Shown piece after piece: positions 59,289-64,000 of a stretch of 64,000 bases of DNA (its first letter is position 1; the number at the start of each line of letters is the position of its first letter). The notes beneath the pieces are model-generated. The model was not told the origin of the DNA. It made no database searches and saw nothing but the letters and a program-made list of their open reading frames with translations. Source of the stretch: Guptibacillus spartinae. GTDB taxonomy: Bacteria; Bacillota; Bacilli; Bacillales; Guptibacillaceae. The position numbers were made by a program, and so were the translations under genes. The stretch is taken from positions 62,001 through 126,000 of the forward strand of contig NZ_JAQQWU010000011.1 of the NCBI RefSeq assembly GCF_028610625.1, read 5' to 3'.

Positions 59289-61460
59289 TTATTTTACAGT
59301 TTTTTGTGATACGATCATCGGCCGATCGCATAGAGGACAAGACTTTTCAGGAGGTTGCTTATCGCCATCAATCTTCATCCATCCCTTGCAGAATTCACTG
59401 CTACAAACCCATGCTTTTGTCGTTTTGCCTTCTTGCACGATTTTCTTTTTAAAGGCATCTGTTAAAAAACGAGAAACTGGTGTTTGTTTGCCAAGATGCT
59501 TTTCAGGAGAACAAATGTAAAGTTCTTCTTTGGCGCGAGTAATCGCCACATAACAAAGTCGACGTTCCTCTTCAAGATCGGCGGTTGGGTTTTTCATGTA
59601 TAGTTGCTTTTGAGAAGCTTCTTTATCTTTCATGGAGCTCAGCGCAGAGACATGTGGCAGAATTGTTTCTGATGCGCCTATGACGTAAACTACTGGGAAC
59701 TCAAGTCCTTTTGCTTGATGAATGGATAATAGGGATAAGGTGTTCGTGGCACTTGCCTTTTGTTTGTGTTCATTAAATCGTTGAATGATCCGATCAACAT
59801 ATGCCAGAAATTCAGGGATTGTTTCAAAGCGAGAGCTTGAGAACTCTAGCTCGTCCATCATTTCTTTAAGCGTTGTTTTGTGAACCGTTAAGGCTTCGTC
59901 GTTCGCACTATCTAGGTGTTTCATATAATCTTCGCGTAACAATTGAATCGCTTTCTGTGGTTGATGCCGCTTAGCTTCTTGAATTAGGCGTATGCGTCGG
60001 TCAATTGACTTCTTCTGGAAATCACGAAGCGTTTTCCAGGATTTCAAATGTATTAAAGGAAAATCAATTGGATCTACAAAATGCTCCATTTCGATATGAC
60101 GCATGCCAGCTTCTTGATTAATAAATAGAGAGGGTAGTATAGCTGCTGTAGCATCCAGGTTTTGATGTTCATAGGCAAGACGTAGATGTTCCATCATACC
60201 TTTAATGACGGACTGTTCATAAAAGACCTGTTTCATTCCTTGCGCATTAAAAGGGATATCCTGCTCAATCAATTGTTCAAATATAGCTCGTGCGTTCGTA
60301 TAGGTTCTCGTTAATATTGCGACATCTTTCCAGTCTCTGTTCTGTTCACGGATATGACGAAGAACGTATCCAGCTTCATCTTCTGTTGTTGCAGGTCTAA
60401 GATAGAATGGTTGCTTTCCATCTTTATTTGTTGCATTCATCGTTTTAGCTCTACGGTAGGTGTTATGTTTAATGACATGATTACCAAGTCCCACGATCGG
60501 AGGGGCGGATCGATAATTTGTGTCCAGTGTAACCACTTCTGTATCTGGATAGGTTCGATCAAATTCTAAAATAATGGAGCTATTCGCACCATTGAAGGAA
60601 TAGATGACCTGATCGTCATCTCCAACGACAAATAAATTGTTCTGTGGAGCAGCGATTTGCTTAATCAGTTCATATTGAATCGGATTCGTATCTTGAAATT
60701 CATCAACTAAAATATAGTGAAACCGATTTTGCATTTTTTGAAGAAGGGCAGAGTTTTGATTAAATTCTCGGTACATAAAAACAAGAATATCGTCAAAGTC
60801 CATATAATGATTGGCTGTCTTCCACTCTTCGTATTCTGTGTAAGCTTTTTTCAGTTCTTCCGTTTCTTTACGATCAGGAACATCGCTTGGTTCCATCATT
60901 TTAACTTTACAGGATGAGATCGATGAAAGCATAATTTCCGGTAAAGATGCTTCTGGACTTTTCATCTTTTTTAAGATGTTTTTCATAATAATTTGCTTAT
61001 GCCGATCACTATTTAATATTTTTTGATTATAGCCAAGGCTTCTTAATAATTTCAGAAAGATGGAATGAAATGTCCCTGCGGTTAATCTCCGCGAGTCTTG
61101 AGGTGAGACACCTGGCAAGCGACTAATCCGCTGGCGCATTTCTTCAGATGCTTTTCTAGTAAACGTAATAAGGAGAATGCTAGAAGGGTCTTTCTCTTTA
61201 ACGGTCATAAGGAAAGCTGTTCGTGCTGTTAAAACCGAGGTTTTTCCACTTCCAGCTCCTGCAATGGTTAGAAGAGGACCTTCTGTATGTTTGACTGCTT
61301 TCGTTTGAGGTTCATTTAGACGTATCCCTTTTTCTTCTAATGCATGAAAAAAAGCCTGTTCTGCTTCATCTTCCAATGGTCTGATCGACGAATGGGGTGT
61401 TAAAGGAGCAGAAAGGTCCAATTCAGTTACTGCTTGATGTGGTGTTGTAGTAAAATTCAT
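59289..61460 (-). CDS. yjcD: UvrD/Rep-family DNA helicase, YjcD-like, with C-terminal zinc ribbon
   Basis: Superfamily 1A 3'-5' helicase of 723 residues. Motifs are Q/I (NEPQTKAVKH, TIAGAGSGKTSVL), Ia (ITFTRKASEEM), II as VDEFQDTN, III (GDDDQVIYSFNGA), IV (VTLDTNYRS), V (LSIHQAKGLEFPVVYVIG) and VI (CYVAITRAKEELY). The C-terminus adds WVCSSEFCKGWMK and KSCPLC, a four-Cys zinc ribbon absent from PcrA and typical of YjcD. The first ~35 residues are an extra N-terminal segment. Start at ATG 61460, after AGGTGAT; in-frame GTG and ATG just upstream overlap that site. A likely repair or replication-restart helicase. Confidence 0.9.
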   Translation of the reverse strand: MNFTTTPHQAVTELDLSAPLTPHSSIRPLEDEAEQAFFHALEEKGIRLNEPQTKAVKHTEGPLLTIAGAGSGKTSVLTARTAFLMTVKEKDPSSILLITFTRKASEEMRQRISRLPGVSPQDSRRLTAGTFHSIFLKLLRSLGYNQKILNSDRHKQIIMKNILKKMKSPEASLPEIMLSSISSCKVKMMEPSDVPDRKETEELKKAYTEYEEWKTANHYMDFDDILVFMYREFNQNSALLQKMQNRFHYILVDEFQDTNPIQYELIKQIAAPQNNLFVVGDDDQVIYSFNGANSSIILEFDRTYPDTEVVTLDTNYRSAPPIVGLGNHVIKHNTYRRAKTMNATNKDGKQPFYLRPATTEDEAGYVLRHIREQNRDWKDVAILTRTYTNARAIFEQLIEQDIPFNAQGMKQVFYEQSVIKGMMEHLRLAYEHQNLDATAAILPSLFINQEAGMRHIEMEHFVDPIDFPLIHLKSWKTLRDFQKKSIDRRIRLIQEAKRHQPQKAIQLLREDYMKHLDSANDEALTVHKTTLKEMMDELEFSSSRFETIPEFLAYVDRIIQRFNEHKQKASATNTLSLLSIHQAKGLEFPVVYVIGASETILPHVSALSSMKDKEASQKQLYMKNPTADLEEERRLCYVAITRAKEELYICSPEKHLGKQTPVSRFLTDAFKKKIVQEGKTTKAWVCSSEFCKGWMKIDGDKQPPEKSCPLCDRPMIVSQKTVK

Positions 61461-61599
61461 GATCATCACCTGAGTTCTTATGGATTCATCCCCTCATTTT
61501 AACACAAAATTGAGCGATTTCGTTTCTAATGAAAAGATTAATCTTGATCTGAAACGGGTAAAGTGACTAACACGATAGGATAAAGAGGAGGAAAAAGCG

Positions 61600-61824
61600 A
61601 TGGATAAATTTATTCAGGTAGTAGTCGATCATGATAAGAAACAGTTCCATGTTGAGCCAGAAGCAACGAAAGATACAAACTACGATGAGCGAGTTGAAGA
61701 AGCGAAGAAGCAGGGCCGGGACGTTGGGTCATTTCACTCCCGACTTGACACAGTTGAGAAAACAATTGATGCTGCTCAGCATGAATACAAAGGATATAGC
61801 CATTCGGAAGTGAGTCCAGTTTAA
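61600..61824 (+). CDS. Small hydrophilic protein, 74 residues
   Basis: AGAGGAGGA precedes the ATG by nine bases. A highly charged, His- and Asp-rich soluble protein (MDKFIQVVVDHDKKQFHVEP at its start), with no recognised motif. It is 22 bp before the next gene, so they are probably co-transcribed. Confidence 0.7.
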   Translation: MDKFIQVVVDHDKKQFHVEPEATKDTNYDERVEEAKKQGRDVGSFHSRLDTVEKTIDAAQHEYKGYSHSEVSPV

Positions 61825-61846
61825 TTTATCATGGAGGTGAAAAGCA

Positions 61847-62185
61847 ATGATGCGTGAAACGTATTTTGTAACACCAAAAGGTGAGCTTCATGAGACGAAT
61901 GTTGGTACCCAAATGAATGCATTCGAAATTAGAGCAACAAAAGAAGAGAAAATGGAAATGGAACGTGCGATTGAGAAGCTGCGTTCCCAGAAATATGTGC
62001 AGCAAAATGATTTCTTTTCATTGAACCATTATAACGAAGAGGAAGTAGACAGCCATCGTGACTGGACAGATGAAGCGATTTATAACCTCTATGAAATGAT
62101 CCATCGATTAGGAACAGATAAGACAAAAGCGCAAATTGATCAAATGGGTGTATTATCTGCACTTAACCATAATACGAGAAATTAA
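61847..62185 (+). CDS. Hypothetical protein, 112 residues
   Basis: GGAGGTGA precedes the ATG. It has an N-terminal beta segment (RETYFVTPKGELHETNVGTQMNAFEI), a charged helix (KEEKMEMERAIEKLRSQ) and a C-terminal helix pair (DEAIYNLYEMIHRLGTDKTKAQIDQMG). Soluble, acidic, no Cys. Likely in an operon with the 74-residue gene. Family not recognised. Confidence 0.72.
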   Translation: MMRETYFVTPKGELHETNVGTQMNAFEIRATKEEKMEMERAIEKLRSQKYVQQNDFFSLNHYNEEEVDSHRDWTDEAIYNLYEMIHRLGTDKTKAQIDQMGVLSALNHNTRN

Positions 62186-62208
62186 GAGGCTTAAGCCTCT
62201 TATTTCTT
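62183..62208 (+). terminator. Terminator of the 61600-62185 pair
   Basis: A 20-nt perfect palindrome (62183-62202) that includes the stop codon, followed by a T-rich tail. Confidence 0.8.
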
Positions 62209-62337
62209 TCTAAACAATTGTGATTTAAGTAAAGAATAAGGTTATTTTCTAGAAGAACTCCGCTCATGCCCTTCCTAAATGATCTTAGCTACATAAAGTA
62301 ATAATGTAGTGAATGAATTTTAAAGAGGGGGATAAAG

Positions 62338-62487
62338 ATGAGCGGCGGAGGATATGGTAAAGGATTTGCGTTAATTGTTGTCTTGTTTATCTTATTAATT
62401 ATTGTAGGTGCTGGCGCGTTTGGCGGCGGCTATGGTCCAGGACCAGGATACGTTGGCGGAGCAAACTACAATCCTTATTGTTGTTAA
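62338..62487 (+). CDS. yjcZ: YjcZ family sporulation protein
   Basis: A 49-residue peptide. After a Gly-rich start (MSGGGYGKG) comes the family helix [17 protein letters not shown], then a Gly/Tyr/Pro-rich tail ending in PYCC. YjcZ-family peptides are small membrane-associated proteins made in sporulation. GAGGGGG lies six bases before the ATG. The length is longer than most members because of the Gly-rich tail. Confidence 0.85.
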   Translation: MSGGGYGKGFALIVVLFILLIIVGAGAFGGGYGPGPGYVGGANYNPYCC

Positions 62488-62496
62488 TGAGGAAGG

Positions 62497-62531
62497 GGAA
62501 CTGACTATGGAGAGTCAGTTCCTCTTTTTTT
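62497..62531 (+). terminator. Terminator of yjcZ
   Basis: Perfect ten-bp arms (62497-62506 with 62513-62522), loop ATGGAG, followed by a run of eight T. The stop codon of the convergent ecsB-like gene lies in its left arm. Confidence 0.92.
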
Positions 62532-63680
62532 TGTTTGTCTCTTTTTCTTAGTTTGTATGTAAGAAATCAGTAGCCCTTCCAATAGAACGATGAAAGCTTG
62601 GTGAACGGTTGGAAGTTGAATAAAACTATATAAGACGGATTGAAAGAGCAATAAACACAAAATCATTTTATCAATCGAATGGGACATGTGATTGTTTTGA
62701 AGGATAACGAGAAAGGTATCACGGAACTGTTCCTTTCTTATTGCAATCAATTGTTGATAGGTTATCCATAGACATAGAGGGACAAATAAATAAGTGATCA
62801 CCTCACTGGAAAAATAGGAAAGAAGGAGGGCCCCTAAAAATACTAATCTTATATAGATCCAGATATACGATCCTTTACGGGAAAAAGTTCGAACTGAGAG
62901 ATAAACTTGCGGGTCCTTTACTTGAATGAATGCAAGAATACATCCAAGGTATCTTCGTGTCCGTACGAGATTTTGTAACGATGGTACATCAACGAATAGA
63001 TTAGCAAATCGTTCGAATCGATTTTTCTGCGATGCTTAAAGTTCAATAAGCCTTTCCCACTGTAGCACCATCTTCTTAGATGGTAGGGAAGTAAGAAATA
63101 AGAGAATAACCGACAAAATGAAAGAAATCCAAAAAGCACCTAACAAAGCAGCGTAGAGTGCCAAACTGTTGAAGATAAACAGATAAAGTCTCACCCACTT
63201 TTTCTTTACAAAGTAAGAGTGGATAACGACAAGTAAAGACAGGAAACTAAGGACGAGTAGAAGGAGAGCCCCCCATATAAAATCATACGTTTGAAAAACA
63301 ACCTTTATTAATAATGGGGTAGTGAGTAAACCAGTAAAGATCACGATTAAAAGCGAGCGAAGGTAAGAATAAAAAGCGCTATATTGAATGTATTTCTTCA
63401 TACGTCCCTCATAGGCAAGTAGAAAAACCTTATCAGCTGGAAGTAGAAAGAACTTGACTTCGAGTGAACTGATGACACCGCTTATGATTAGCGCAATCAC
63501 AAGCAACGATGGAAAATCTTCTGAAAGTGTTGTGAGAAATCGTTGATAGTAGACCGCTCCAATGCCACCTAGCAGAAGTAAGGCAATGAGAAAGCCCCCT
63601 TGGAAAATATAGCTTAAATAGCTGAAGCGATGGCGTAAATATTGCAAGAACCGCTTTTTCCATAGTTTTGTCAATGACAT
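62505..63680 (-). pseudogene. ecsB: EcsB-like ABC transporter permease interrupted by an in-frame stop
   Basis: One reading frame of 391 codons, broken by a single TAA at 63038-63036. The first part (214 residues) begins MSLTKLWKKRFLQYLRHRF, with four to five helices, and ends in WERLIEL. After the TAA the same frame resumes with NRFERFANLFVDVPSLQNLV and VYLSVRTFSRKGSYIWIYIRL, both EcsB landmarks, and runs to 62505. Total length and order fit EcsB (about 400 residues). One base change from a Gln, Glu or Lys codon would explain the stop. AAAGGAG precedes the ATG at 63680, and no ecsA lies immediately upstream. Either inactive, a split protein, or a sequencing error. Confidence 0.85.
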
Positions 63681-63892
63681 AACTCCTTTCTGTAAGGTTC
63701 ACTAAATGAATCGAAACATTTCGTTATCTGTATTCGTCTTATTAGTGTAATGGATTTCAATGAATTTGCATCCTGCTTTTCGATATTATAGTAAAAAAGA
63801 CTTAAATGTCGACTAGTTTGTTTGACACTTGACTTCATGAGGAAAGTGTTTAGTAGAGATGAAATACTACAATAATTTAAAGGATGAGTAAA

Positions 63893-64000
63893 TTGAAAAA
63901 ATACATAGGAATCGCCATGTTGGTCGGTGCGCTTACATTCACTTCTGGCTGTGGAACGAACTTATCAAAAGTTGCGGATGAGCATTCTCAGATGATGATC
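63893..64000 (+). CDS. Lipoprotein (3' end outside window)
   Basis: An N-terminal lipoprotein signal: KK, a hydrophobic stretch (YIGIAMLVGALTFT) and the lipobox TSGC, then GTNLSKVADEH. TTG at 63893 is preferred because AAAGGATGAG lies at normal distance; the in-frame ATG at 63884 overlaps that site. Too short to name. The frame is open to the end of the window. Confidence 0.75.
   Translation, partial: MKKYIGIAMLVGALTFTSGCGTNLSKVADEHSQMMI

Noticed and set aside
1-64000. CRISPR array, prophage, transposase, tRNA or rRNA
   Set aside because: No regularly spaced repeats, integrase, transposase, structural RNA motif or att-like duplication was found; coding style looks uniform across the window.

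Overview
The window reads as chromosome of a low-G+C, endospore-forming member of the Bacillaceae. The evidence is a Spo0F phosphorelay protein, a YjcZ-type sporulation peptide, the Bacillus gene order menFDHBEC, ytxGH, bmrCD, a Bacillus-type Fnr with a C-terminal cysteine cluster, and abundant AGGAGG ribosome sites with GTG and TTG starts. I cannot name the genus from sequence alone; an alkali- or salt-tolerant Bacillus relative is a guess. I see no tRNA, rRNA, CRISPR array, prophage or insertion sequence. The window looks like ordinary chromosomal backbone, so the unusual content is mostly regulatory or very small.

Layout. 1-4.4 kb: partial pirin, a MarR/azoreductase pair, a TerD-domain stress protein and an EamA transporter. 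4.4-10.7 kb: cydABDC, the cytochrome bd oxidase and its ABC assembly transporter. 10.8-19 kb: a secreted 3D-domain wall protein, YczE-like membrane protein, old yellow enzyme, proBA, a membrane methyltransferase and a DUF2254 protein. 19-28 kb: an ECF sigma/anti-sigma pair, DUF418, an HD alarmone-hydrolase-like protein, ytxGH, spo0F, an AIM24-like protein, a DEAD-box helicase and yuiD. 28-34.3 kb: CapA-like protein, a degenerate MobA-like protein, fnr, a three-subunit ba3-type oxidase and a P5C reductase. 34-42 kb: a membrane-anchored protein of unknown function, squalene-hopene cyclase, speD, aldehyde dehydrogenase, fructokinase-like kinase and M42 peptidase. 42-46 kb: a leader-peptide attenuator followed by bmrCD. 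46-58 kb: DUF3231, a nuclease lipoprotein, a zinc-ribbon peptide, a dispersed repeat, menI, menA and menFDHBEC. 58-64 kb: several tiny genes, the YjcD helicase, yjcZ, an ecsB-like gene interrupted by an in-frame stop, and the start of a lipoprotein gene.

How it fits together. Respiration dominates. The men genes make menaquinone, the electron carrier for cytochrome bd. A second high-affinity oxidase (ba3 type) sits just downstream of fnr. Perfect TGTGA-N6-TCACA sites lie in front of fnr and in front of the ba3 genes, both centred 41.5 bp upstream of a predicted start, and a third copy lies in the cydA upstream region. This suggests one oxygen-responsive circuit covering both terminal oxidases.

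The most striking regulatory structure is the leader of the bmrCD multidrug exporter. A strong promoter drives a 23-codon ORF whose 3' end can pair with the left arm of the first of two tandem terminators, a ribosome-controlled attenuator. Other points are a probable AUU or AUC start for speD, a pair of 22-23-residue membrane peptides, and the nonsense codon in the ecsB homologue.
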